Source: Smittium culicis (Eukaryota; Kickxellomycota; Harpellomycetes; Harpellales; Legeriomycetaceae). From it: a stretch of DNA of 46,185 nt. Positions 20,151 to 32,362 of the stretch are shown here, piece after piece. Where the stretch lies: contig LSSN01001114.1 in assembly GCA_001970855.1 (NCBI GenBank), positions 1-46,185 of the forward strand, read 5' to 3'. The position numbers and the translations under genes are program-made. Position 1 is the first letter of the stretch, and each line of letters opens with the position of its first letter. Below the pieces are notes generated by a model. It made no database searches. It was not told the DNA's origin and saw only the letters and a list, made by a program, of their open reading frames with translations.

Positions 20151-23100
20151 CTCATTTCGCCTGATAATCCTGATAAGATATCTTGAAAGACTCAAATACT
20201 TTCACGGAAGAAAGAATCATATAGAACGTATAATTTAAATTTTTAACTCCGCCCCTCCCAAAGCTACTCGAAATGCAAAAACTAATTTATTCAATAAATA
20301 ATTCTATTATAGTTATGTGAATATATCAAATTAAAAAAATATAATAATATTTTTTATGTCTAAAATTCAATCAAAGAAATAAATTTTACTATTAATAAAT
20401 ACAAGTTTAAAGCAAATTAAAAAAATTCAATCAAAATTATGGGGGGAAATGGATAATTTTCTCCTAACTTAAGCCAAAAATGGTATATTAAAAAAATTAA
20501 TCAATAGATAGTAATATGTATTTTTTAAGCATTCAAATTTGAAAAAATAATATGATGAATAAAAGTCGATTAAAAATCGAAAAATTATATCTTTATAATA
20601 TTGTAAGAATATAACAGTAACAAACTCTTTAAAGGCGATTTGATAATAATAATAGAAAAATAATAAATAAATTGCACTTGAGGTATTTAGTTCTTTATAA
20701 AATGGTATTATTCATACTAAAATATCCAAAAAGTTGAGTATAAAAAAGTATTGAGTATACATTCGGTAATTTTAAACTAAAAAAATCCATACGATTGTAA
20801 TTATATGAGAATATTTATAGATAGTATTTTTAGACTATATATTGGATAATAATATTATATATTACCAATTAAATAAATTGATGAGCTTTTTTTATAATGA
20901 AAATCACTATGAGTTACAATAAATATAGTTATTTAAGGTAGATTATCCCGCTCAATGATTGAATTAAAACTCGCGCTACTTGTAAAAAATTTCAAAAAAT
21001 AATCCATAATCTGATGTAGAAAAAATATTTCAATTTATTCTCAATTTTAAGGAACTAAAATTGATATAATTAAAAGTATGCTGAGATTTTATTGAGTAAT
21101 TATGGTTATATAATAATCTAAATTATCCAATCAAAATAAAATAAAATTTAATATATAAGACAAAGAAATTATAAGTTGAATCTCTAAGTCTTTTTGATTT
21201 TTTACTTAATTTTTTTAATCTAGATAAAAGTTGTATTCACTAATATATACCTAAACACAGTGTTACCAAGTTGAGAGCTACATTTAAATTACTAAAAATG
21301 ATTTAAAGCCGTAGTTATTTTATTTTTCAGGTATTAAAACTGATTTATAAAATAAAAAGAAATTAAGTAATTGAATTAATAATCGAGTTTAAATAACAAT
21401 TATACTATCTCATTATAAAAATTTCTCAGCTAATATATTAAATATATTTTAATAATCAATTTAATTAGTAGTAAGCTAATCAAGTTCAATTTCATAAATT
21501 ATTAATAAGTTTAATGGTTTGAGGAAAATTCATTGTTAATGAAAATAAATAAATAAACATTGATTCTAATTAGGGCAAATCTTCTAAAAAAATTTCCAGA
21601 GAATTTCAGCCCAAAATTTGGTTTAAGCTTTGGAAATTAAACAGTAATTAACATGCATCAAAAAGGGATTGGGCTGATAATAATATCTCAAAACTCGATA
21701 CTTTTAACGAGCAGGTGAACGTTTGATAAATTCATAAAAATAGCTTTATAAATTAAAAATCGAAAAAAATACTGTGATATATATAATCAATATAAATATT
21801 TAATTATCTATATATATTTCGAAATGAATAATATTTTATAAGATGATTATATATTTTAAAATCTCCTAATCCTGGGCTATAATAAAAAAATATAAGAATG
21901 AATCATTCATAGTTTGTAATTTTTTATTTAAAGAGATTTTCTTATATCATTCTCATAGTTATGCATGTAAAAATAATATTAACTTAAAAATAACACTGTC
22001 AAATGCACTTCATTGGAAAAAGAAGCATTAAAATACCTGAAATATTCGGCGAATTATAATAGACATAATTAAAAAGCTATTTTATCATCTATAAATTAAT
22101 ATTTATTAATACGCTCTCTAGCATAATTAGATCATTGATATTAAAATTTAGGAGAAAAAGTTTATTTCTGACTAGAAATACTTTTATTGAAACTAGAAAC
22201 ATTTAACCACTTAAGTGGCTGTTGGATTTATTTGAGCTACCGAAATTATCCAAATAAACGAAAAAATGATAAATTAGTATACAATAATATTTTATTAGCT
22301 ACTATAATTATTAAATCCAATATCAAATAATAATTATTTGGTTTGTTTCACTATTTTTTTTAAATTATTTTTAACACTGGCCCTGGAAAGTGTTAAATAA
22401 CTATTGTTTAACCTGAATAATACCAAATTAAAGTTCAAGAAAATCGATAAGCTATACCTATAAATTTATTCATTAGAATTATTTAATTCAGTAATTTAAA
22501 GATCTTATTCAAAATAATGCTATTCTATCAAAATAATAAATTTTTACAAGTATTATTATTTGACAGATCATTGAATTTCTATAAAAATTTATGGTAAATA
22601 TGAAAATTATTTTCTAATGTTTTATAAAAGTCAGTAAAAAAAAACAAATAAGAAGATTGTCATGGAATTTGGCAAAGAAAATTTGGCTAAGTTACTCAAT
22701 ACAGAAAAAAAAAGTCTAAATGATTGATTATAAAATGTTAATATAATATATTTACTAGTGAAAATAATTTTTGAGTAAATTTGACCTAATAATACGTCCA
22801 ATACCTGTTTAAAAGCCTCTAAAGTTTGGATTTACGAAGGTACTCTAATCTTAAATAAATATAATGAAATAAAATTCAATAAAATAAACCACTTCCAATG
22901 TTAATATAGTAAATGATGAGATATGAAAATATATTCGCTGCAAATGAATTCAATATTTCTGATTTACAATTAGAAATTTGAGTAAATTTTAATTTTAAAA
23001 TTTAAATTTTCCTATAAAGAATAACTGAAAATTAATTTAATTTCATTACTAATCAAAAAAGGTATAATTGATTGCAGATTTTTTTTTGGTAAAATGAGAT

Positions 23101-25397
23101 ATAATTTATTAAAACCAATTTGATTTAATATATATAATAATGAAGTATAAATATGTAATAATCTCAGATTAAGCGGGAAAAATGAAAAAAAAATTTTTTG
23201 TGCGATGCTCAGAAGATATTATAGCACCTAAAAAAATAATATAAATAAATAGTGAAATATTTGAAATGAATAAAAATTGATCTCAGAGTAGATAATACTA
23301 CATCGCCTAGTCTAATTTTTAACTGATAGAAAGGATGAAAATTAAAGAAAAACAGTTCAATCAGATTATAATATTAAATTAACATATTTAAAATGTATAG
23401 AGCTCAGAATAAATGTATATTCAATAATTATCAGGTATGTGAAAAACATAACGAGAAAAATGAAGGTAAATCAACTTTTATATAGAGTGCATCAGAAATC
23501 ATGATATATAGGAATTAATATATTATTAAATCAACCTCAAATATTTTTATAAAGATATTTTCGATATTTTATGCACAGAGGTGATCAATAATTTATACAG
23601 ATTATGAAAAATAAGTTTACAAAATTTACAAAATTTATAAAAGTTTATTAACTAATAGTCGAAATATTAATAAAGTGTTGGTGTATCTAGGTTTGTTAAA
23701 AATGAGCTTTGCTGGATAAGAAAAAATCAACTGACAGAAATATGATCTAAAAAAAATTGCTAACTTTCGTACAAGAAAATAAGAGATTCACGAAATATAA
23801 TAACAATCAAATCTTCTCTATATACTCTAAAATAAAATTAGAGTTCAGAAAAAGATGAAATTGCTAATTCTAGCAAATAAAATCTCAAAAAATTTCAATG
23901 CCATCTAAATTTCATAGAGTGGTTCTAATACAGAGAAAAAAAAAACTTAGTTTAAATTTATATATAATGATTCTATTTAATAATTATCTAAATAAACAGG
24001 AAAAAAAACATAAAGAAGGCATAAATCTGAACAAATAAGAAATTATGTAAATAATAACAACAAAATTTTTTTATTTGAATTTTAAGGAGTTTTAAATTTT
24101 TGATAACAAATAAATTTAAAGAAATCAAAATGGGTGAGAAAAAGACTTATTGTGAAGAATAAAATTATTCAAAAAAAATATTAAATAAACAAAGAATCTA
24201 GATATGCATAATATATATGATATATGATATAGAATCGAAGAATGATTGTTTCTCTCATAAATTTTTTCTATAAAAAATTCATCAATATAAGCTTAAATAT
24301 AAAAATTAAAATGCGCGAAATAAGGAATAAAAAGTAAACTTATAATTCGATAAATCGCAAAGAAAAAAAAAGATTCAAAATAAAAAGTTTACTCGTTTTG
24401 TAAACGCTCCCATATGAAATCCTCGCAATTATAGCCTAAAATTGTACAAAATAAAGACTTATTTTATTTTTATTGTCTTTATCATAAAAATAAGTACATT
24501 GTTTAAAAGAATCTTATAGAAACAAAAATTACTTTTTATATTTATACGAAATAAAAATGCTTAATGAAAAATAAAGGCTGTAATAAACATAATTCTGTCA
24601 TTTATACACCATTAATTATGCTTTTTCAAATAATAATAATATTAGTTAATAATAAGCAAAATAAATTAGATTTTTTTTTTTAAATAGAAATATAATATTA
24701 AAGCGCCAAGAAATTTTTATCCACACTTTGTGTATGTATGAATTTTTATGACTGGTGAAGACATAATTCAAGATCAATAATATTCTCGATTGAAGTGGGT
24801 TTTGGGTTTATATTAAGTAAACTATCAAGTAAACTATCTTTATAAAATACTATTTTAAGGCTAAGTTCTTTTTTTTTTTTAATTTTTTTTAGGAAAAAGT
24901 TGTTTTAATAGCTATATAATTTAATAATAATAATAAGCTATATTTAGAAAATAAAAAGTAAAAAAAAGCTAATCTTTTGATAATTCGTTTTTTTGCAAGT
25001 TAGAGTTTAATAATTCTAAGGTATTAAATATTTCAGCGATTTATAACAAGGATCTAATGAAATTCAAGTAATTTTTGTTGCTTTTTTCAATTGAATTTTT
25101 CATGCGACGTTTATAGCTAAAAATGAAACTTATTTAGCTTTACGTACCTCCTTAACTTATAATTTGTATTTCTAAAATTACGCTGTTTTATTTTTTATTT
25201 TTAGGTATATTTAGGGTGATAGTTTAGTTTTTTACCTTTTGAAATAATTTTTTTTAATGAATATGTAAAAAAATGAAAATATATGAAGGATTTGTAAAAT
25301 ATATAAACTGTTTCTTGTAGGTTATAAAAAAAAGCAAAAAAAAAAAAATTCTGATGAGCAGATAAATTTTTTAAAAAAAATTTCATTTCCATGAAAT

Positions 25398-25427
25398 GGA
25401 TTTTTATTTATTTATTTATTTATTTTT
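25398..25427. repeat. (TTTA)n microsatellite
   Basis: Four to five TTTA units within a T-rich run. Confidence 0.7.
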
Positions 25428-26439
25428 GCTGAAGCAACATAATTTTATTATTTTATTTTTACAAAAAGATATTGACAACTAACTTTTTTATTTTATAAGC
25501 GTATTAAATTATTTTTAACAATTGGTCATGAAAAAAGTGTAAAAATTTTTTTTGATGATACAAAAAACCCAATCCAATCAAATAAAATGACGATTTTCTT
25601 GTATCTTACACGGTTTATCGTTTATTATGAAAGTTTAAACTAAAAAATATTTGGGGAATAAATTCAATTTTTTTCTATTAAGGCTAGGTTTTTTTTATCG
25701 CCGTTAAGACTAAAATACTATCGAATTTCCATATAAACATGAAATAAAACATCAGTTTTGTTATCTAAAGCAAAGAGAATATTTCTGTTTGTAAAAAAAA
25801 AGGATTGTTTTAATCTTTTGTTTCTGATTGTAATTATTTTTTAAAATAAATGTTTGAAATATGAATGTATCAGCTGGTAAGAAAAACACAATTGACAATT
25901 AAAGGTTTTAATAATAAAAATAGATCTAGCTAATCGAGTAAAATCAAGTTAGTTCTAGTTTAACATTTCTTTGAGATAGTTATTATATTTATAAATATCT
26001 GAAATGATAATCATTATTTGAAAAAGAACTAATTTATTTTAATCAATTGGATTTTTGTGTAGCTTTATATAAATTTCATATTAAAAGATGATCGATTTCA
26101 ACAATAAACGCTGAAATATTTTAAGTATACCAAGTTTTTGACTTTTTAATATTTACTTTTTATTATTCTTATGTTTTTAGTTTTTGAGTGTCGAAGTCAT
26201 ACCTTATTGATAAAAAAAATCAGATACAATGTATGCACAAAAATCAATATTTTGAAAAAGTCAATATTAAAAATATATATCTCATTTCTCATAAATAAAA
26301 TTTTTATACTTACAGGAAAAAAACATCTCATATTTGGGTTATTTGTTCTATGAAGAATAAAAATTTCCTCAAGGGTTACTTTTTTAAAAAAGTAAAAAAT
26401 ACGAAAAAAGAATTTATTTTACAAATAATTTGGGAGATT

Positions 26440-26690
26440 CTGAACGAAGAGAACACTTAGTTACAGTTTAATTTTATTGGCCCGGATAATCAATTAATTC
26501 TAGTATTATTGGCGGAATTGAAAAGGCATTTTGATTTTTCCATTTCTTCGTTTCAATAAAAAATTATTATTTGAAAAAAAAGTAAATTATTCTACTGATT
26601 GGTCATTAATTTTCTATGCGGTTTTATACACTGTAACTCTTTACACTATAAAATGACCTCTTCATAAAGAATCACTCATTTATATAATAA
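26440..26690 (+). repeat. Promoter-like dispersed repeat, well-preserved copy
   Basis: Contains TAGTATTATTGGCGGAATTG, GGCATTTTGATTTTTC, CATTTCTTCGTTTCAAT, an ATTGG about 50 bp before the TATA, TTTATACACTGTAACTC and TATAAAATGACCTCTTCATA (TATAAAATGAC at 26647-26657), then AAGAATC. It aligns end to end with the copies at 1-190 and 42466-42720. It has an inverted CCAAT and a TATA at promoter-like spacing, with no coding capacity. Confidence 0.65.
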
Positions 26691-27319
26691 AAATATATAG
26701 GGATTGTAAATCCAGTATGGCATGATACTATTTTTTTTTAATGTTAAAACTCATTAACCTCGGATATATTCATATTTATTCTTGTAGCATTTATTTTGGC
26801 GATTATTGGAGGCTTTTTTCTATATAAACTATTACTAATAATAAATTATACTTGTTGATCGGATTTATTTACTATTTGTATTTTATAGTGGTAGGGTGAC
26901 AAAGTATAATGTGTATCATTAAGACAAAATAGGTTTAAAAAGGTTGGATTAGGTATTGATAATAGCGCCCTATAAATAAATTCGGCACGAGGCCATATTT
27001 ATTAAATATGCGTTAATTTCGGATGCATCGAAAAGAATTCGGTTGGGGTTTGCTCATGCAATGTTTATTTATGCATAAATTTTTATAAATGTTTTTTTCA
27101 ATGAAGGCACCCGGGTTTAAAAAAAATTCATAAACTTTTCGGACCTAGTAATTAGCCTTTTTTTTTTTTGAGCACTAGATTGTACATCCCGACAAAAAGG
27201 GGATGTTATAACCAATAGCTTCTGCTTTTAGAGATAGCTGACTTTTAAATTTTAAAATTTTTTGATTTGTTCTAGGCTTGTTCTTATATTTTATAATCGA
27301 TTCATTATATGGGAAACTC
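26691..27319. other. Spacer with no gene recognised
   Basis: Mixed AT-rich sequence. It holds AATTCGGCACGAGG at 26979-26992, identical as far as I recall to a commercial cDNA-library adapter; probably coincidence. Confidence 0.5.
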
Positions 27320-27610
27320 TAAAGGAAGAAAGCACCTTGTTGCATTTTTTTTTCACAGAGAGTTTAAAGCACTTTGTTGTAGATTATAATTATTGGAATG
27401 ATTATTTATAAGTTAAAACTATTGTTATCGGAATTGGTAGTTATTTCCATTATCAATTGAGCTCTGAAAGCATTATTTGCTAAAAAAAAATACTGAATTT
27501 AAATCTACTGCGTATTAATTAAATGTGAAATTCCATAGACTACCTATTTATTCACAAAAGTGCTCTCTTTGTAGAGTCTCCCATATTAGTAATAGCGCCT
27601 TTAAATATTT
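27320..27610 (+). repeat. Degenerate copy of the promoter-like dispersed repeat
   Basis: Has AAAGCACTTTGTTGTAGATT, TATTGTTATCGGAATTGGTAG, GAGCTCTGAAAGCATTATTT followed by GCTAAAAA, and a degraded distal end with AGAGTCTCCCATATT. Order matches the copies at 1.1 and 42.5 kb, but the TATA element is lost. Confidence 0.4.
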
Positions 27611-30600
27611 TCGATTCTAATGAAATGTATGGGTAATAATTTTTTAGTATTTAGTATTTCTATTTTCCCCCCGGAATGGTATAGAATTTTTACTTTGACT
27701 ATTTAGACATCTGAATCGAGTTAAAGATCAATGTATTACTTGAATAGATGTTTTTTGAGTAAGCTTAAGTTGATTTACAAGATATTATCCATTTCCGTAA
27801 TAAAAATAAATAGGAAAATGAGAATATCCGATATTACTCCAAGTAGAAATATATATTGGTTGTTTAGGCATCTAAAAGGGTTAAAGTAACATATTATTTT
27901 GGCATTATTATTTTTTAAACCTATCTAATAGCACTAAATCTAACCAATAAAAAAACATTTTAAATTTCATACAGAAGCAAGGGATGTGATTTATATGCTA
28001 CTAAACAGTTCACCAATAACCTATACTAAATGAAATATTAAGAGCTGCAATAATTCATTTTAAACATTGGTGTTAGCGCCGCAGTATAAAAATCTTAGTT
28101 ATGTAAATGATCCAATTAACTTAGAAACAAAAAAACAGTAATCAAAATTAGTAAATTTTTATTGATTTATTTTACGTTTCAGGGTGAAAATAAATAATAT
28201 GAAATATATTTGATTCCAGCGCTGAAATAGTCAAAATAAGGTTGGGTTTAAATTATTTTCTACGTTAAAGCAAGGAAATAATACCAAAATTTAAGAATGT
28301 GAATATGTAAAAGACTATAATTTCAGATATTAATAACCTATGAAATTAAATTATTATATTGAATGAATTAGTCAGCAATACATATCTATCATTTAATAAA
28401 AAAAAACATTAGCAAAAGCAATTGAGCCCTTTCTTTTTTTGGTATTTATTAAATAAATCATTGGAATTACTATAAAAGGTAATTTTACTATTTTATATTT
28501 AATGTTCGTATATATTTTCATAAAATAAATTTACTAAAAAAAATACTCTGCTATAGTATTATCGATTATTATTGGCACTATAATTAATTTTTTACAAATA
28601 ATATAATTATCGACAAAAAAAAAAGAAAAGATAAGCGTAAACGCCTTTTCAGGCCAACTATACGCGCTTTTCCCCAACATTTACTAAAACGAATAAACAG
28701 CCACAAACGTTTTTTATAGGCTTATAATTAAATATTCTGGCATAATTACGAGAGTGTAAAGTAACTATATATTTATCTAAATAACAAGTACGTTAGTTCA
28801 TTAAAAAAACTGAACGGTCGGCTAATTCATATTTATATATCTCCAAGTTGAAGTTTATAATATAACTTTTAATTTGCAGATATAAATCCATGAGGAATAA
28901 AAAATCATTGAGCTTCATAAAAACGTAGATAAATTGTATTAATTATAAGTAAACTCAGAATGTCGATTTTCATTCATGCTATTTGCGCAAAAAAATCGAT
29001 AAGTGCGGAGGGTTTTCAAGAGATAAGAGATCTTGTTTGAGGTTTATTACGTAATAAAAACTAGTTATTTAGCGGAATTTAGTTTTAATTTTGAGCAAGT
29101 TTTCAGTAGGTCTAAAATAGCTTATAGTAGATTTAAGCCTCAAAATGTAATTTTTCTATTGTCATAAAGAGCTAATACCTAAATTTTAACGAGCAATAAA
29201 CATGGTAATAGATATTTATCCAACTATTTAAGCATGTGTACAAATAATAAAAGGAGTATAATTACATTTTGAAGTATATGAGAAGGTTAACTGGCTTGAG
29301 ATGCCTGACGGAAAAAGCAAGTAATATCCCACAATTTATTAGATTTTACGTATAAAATGCGGTTATATAAAATATGACAACGACTTGGCATGGATAATTA
29401 TCAAATGGGGGTAATATTCTTTTTTTGATGAAAATAATATTTGCATATTTATAAAGTGGTGGTGGATGATCTGCATTGAATTTGCATAGCGGATATAAGA
29501 TCATTTTATGAGATGAAACATTTTTTATCGGATTTTAATCTGCAAATGATAAATAACGATAATTATTTTCGGCGTTTTGGTTGAGGCATTGGGTAGCACT
29601 AAAAAATAATTAGAGTATTAAAATAAGGCGAACAGCAGGCTTTTTTTATCTGAAATTGGCCTGGTTGATAAAAGCAGTCTCGAGTATAATATAAAGCTGA
29701 TTCTACAATATGTTTAACAAAGATAGAGAATCGATCATATTGACAAAGATAGCTTACTAAAAATTATTGAAAAAAAATCGAGAGCGTAGCTATTTTTAGT
29801 GTACTATGCGAGCTAGATAAGCCAGAGCAGTCTTCTTCTAGCGCAATAAAAGATTAGACGATTTTATATCTGATAATCGCCAAGATTTTTTTAAGCCATA
29901 ACGACCAATAGAATATTAAGATTTTGTAATAATTAATCCGAGAATAAAATACTATACAAAGATTTTTTTATAAATTCGATAATAATAAAATACAACAAAG
30001 ACATCTTATCAATCTATAGGATAAGTAGATGCTTAGAAATGTAAAATGTATTTCTACGAATGTAACTGGTCTAGTATGTAATGTATAGGACGGAGAAATG
30101 TTAAAAGGACCGCTGTTCTTTTGATTAGTAAATTATAAGCTGATTAATAGACGCTTTTGTTTTTGCTTTTGCTTTTGCTACTTTTTTCTAGAAATTGCGT
30201 AGAACAAATGGGACTTAGCAATTTGCGCCTATTATATTTGTAACTCCTCTGTACAACGAGAAGTGAAGTATGTAAACTATTGGCATAAATAATATATGTA
30301 AATGCCAAGACTAATTCAACCAGTAAATAGCTTATAAAATATACATAGATTGTTAATCATGTTGGGAATATTACCATAAACGGATCCCGGGTGATAAATA
30401 TATGCGTATTGTAGCGCTTAGCAAATAAGAAGGATGTTAAAATTGAATTTATGTTACAAAAAGTATATAATATTAAAAGTTTGAGAGCTGAGAGTGGTCT
30501 GTTACCATTAGTTCTTTACTTTTTGTTGATAAAAATTTAGATTTGAAGTAAAGTTATAAGCTACCCCTTACTAAGCACCCTATTTTTTTTTTAAAACTGG

Positions 30601-30780
30601 TGATTTTTCGATAATCATTGCCCATGAGTTTGAGTATATTTCTCTTTTTTTTTTGTTCAAACCATATTTTCTATCCTACAGGTCAAAAATTAAATAATGG
30701 AAAAATGAAACGCTATTTAAGAGACTTCTTCTGGCAATAAGATGATCTTGTTAGTTCATTCATAAAGTTCTTTCCATTTA
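27611..30780. other. Spacer of about 3.2 kb upstream of the RING gene
   Basis: No gene called. A splice-acceptor-like TTTTTTCTAG near 30190 is followed by a 16-codon frame (NCVEQMGLSNLRLLYL), too short to interpret. A (TTTTGC)n tract lies at 30153-30179. CAGTCTTCTTC near 29830 recurs near 8961, with a weaker relative near 42905, suggesting further unresolved repeat fragments. Confidence 0.45.
30153..30179. repeat. (TTTTGC)n microsatellite
   Basis: Three to four units of TTTTGC, one imperfect. Confidence 0.75.
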
Positions 30781-30854
30781 TAAAAAAGAGCTTTGTTTAC
30801 TTAAGCATCAAATATTACTACCTATCATAAAAATAAAATCAAAATATATAGAAT

Positions 30855-31978
30855 ATGTCGTCTGTTACATTTAACAGTATTACCACGGAACTCGCGACCT
30901 CCTTCGCTAGGTCTACATCCGAGCCAAGTGTATACGAGAGCTCATATAATGCATTTTCCTCACAGCCTAACAATATTTATTCAACTACTGCTCAAAGCTT
31001 CACACGCACTCCCTTTTTCCCACCAAATCAGTTTGGCTCTTCAAGTAAGCCCTTAAATACCTCATCTTTTGGATATATAAACTAAGTAACCCTTAATTAA
31101 ATTGCTCTTTGTATTTCTAGCTCAAAGCTCCGTATACAAATACATGTCGCTTATCCTGTATATAATTGCACCAGGTAACATTTTTGAACATTATAGCTCT
31201 GTATAATACACCCCTTTATATACTCCACCCGTTTCAAAAAAATTATAATAATCCTCTCTTTTATTCTGTAGTCTTCGTCGTATTAGTAGTTTATAAATTT
31301 AAAAGAAGAAATAACAGTCAAGCAGTGATTGATCCACAGCATTTTCCTACTCGAACCCCTAAAAAGAAGAGAAATATGAGCCTCGAAGAGCTAGAAGCAT
31401 ATCAAATAGTACCCTTTAGTCTGGATATGGTAAAAAATAAACATTTTCTAGTTATGTCAAATGACGAAAACGATACCGGGGCTAAAGGAAATAAATCAAC
31501 TCCAAATGATAATGAAAAAGAATTCACATCTGTCGATATCAAGTCAACTGTAGACCAAACCGAAGATGATTCAGGAGATTATGATTGTCTGATATGCTTC
31601 GAGCCGATCGAAGAGGGCGATAAAATTAGAAGCATTCCATGCGAGCACATTTTCCACCAACACTGTTTGGATACATGGCTGACAACACGGTCCGGATTTT
31701 GCCCTACTTGCAGGTTTAATCTCCGTACGTCAAAGGATAGTGATGGAGAAGAAGAAGAATCGGATCGTGAACTTGGTACCGAAATGGTGCAGATAGTAAC
31801 TGTAGCCAACCTGTACCCCCCTAATTCTCTTGCACCCAATCCCATAAGCACTATTATTCCAAATCCTACCAGTTCTGTTTTACCAAGCCACGTTGGTTCT
31901 CCTGCTTCTAATCCAAGTAACACCAGAAATAACAACAATAACACTCGAGCAAATAATAATTCGGATCTAAATCAATAA
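30855..31978 (+). CDS. Single-pass membrane RING-H2 protein (probable E3 ubiquitin ligase), three exons
   Basis: My model: exons 30855-31044, 31121-31174, 31272-31978 (951 nt, 316 aa). Residues 1-68 are Ser/Thr-rich with no obvious signal peptide. A transmembrane helix spans about 71-89, made only when exons 2 and 3 join (SLILYIIAP + VFVVLVVYKF), followed by KRR, which predicts an outside/lumenal N-terminus and cytosolic C-terminus. The RING-H2 has C187, C190, C205, H207, H210, C213, C225, C228 and the E2-contacting W217. An acidic linker precedes it and an Asn-rich tail ends the protein. Such membrane RING proteins ubiquitinate proteins at ER, Golgi, vacuole or plasma membrane. Substrate unknown. 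A TATAAAAAAG lies about 75 nt upstream. Separate 76- and 270-codon frames seen in the unspliced sequence are intron read-throughs of this one gene. Confidence 0.85.
31045..31120 (+). other. Intron 1 of the RING-H2 gene (76 nt, phase 1)
   Basis: GTAAGC to TTTCTAG. Retention leads to a stop at 31083-31085, leaving only the Ser/Thr-rich N-terminus. Confidence 0.75.
31175..31271 (+). other. Intron 2 of the RING-H2 gene (97 nt, phase 1)
   Basis: GTAACA to TTCTGTAG. Its removal keeps the frame and creates a continuous hydrophobic helix next to a basic stop-transfer cluster. Confidence 0.75.
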
Positions 31979-32362
31979 AACTATAACCTATATAGTAAAA
32001 AAAGAAAACAAATGCCCTTCTTCTTTTTCTGTATAAAATTTATTCTGCATTGGATAAATTATCTGTATTAATTATTAAATATTAGTTTTTTTCATATTTT
32101 GATGTATTATCTTTGTTTTATTAGCTTTATCTTTGCATGTTTATCCTTTTTTTTATTTAAATTCACAAATATTATTTAAACTTGACTTTAGAATTTCTAC
32201 TTGGATCTTTTTAATTTTTCGATTATAAACTTCAATTAAAAATCAGATCCTAATTTCAACATTTAGATGATAATGGCACCGAAATATCTATCTCTCTCTC
32301 TTGGAAAAGTTTTTCTTGGGTGAGCGAATAGGACTAGAGAATCTATAAAAATTGTATTTCTT
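31979..32362. other. Spacer between the RING gene and the LINE relic
   Basis: T-rich 3' flank of the RING gene with a short CT-rich patch (CTATCTCTCTCTCTTGG, near 32287). Nothing else recognised. Confidence 0.55.

Larger units (their letters stand above)
14960..26439. other. Gene desert of about 11.5 kb
   Basis: Extremely AT-rich, with no confident gene. By eye the plus strand becomes A-rich between about 20 and 24.5 kb. Weak coding-like islands (16015-16120, 16513-16724 and minus-strand 15230-15905), hairpins (20069-20150) and microsatellites are listed separately. Single frames of 60-75 codons (16203-16433, 25201-25392, 26171-26353) are expected by chance in this much AT-rich sequence and are not called. 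Confidence 0.55.

Noticed and set aside
30190..30245. Terminal-exon-like frame after TTTTTTCTAG
   Set aside because: Only 16 codons and no partner exon found upstream.
31166..31271. N-terminus of the RING protein starting at 31166
   Set aside because: It starts at a UUG and runs through sequence with good donor (GTAACA) and acceptor (TTCTGTAG) sites; the spliced form gives a proper membrane helix and joins the upstream exon.
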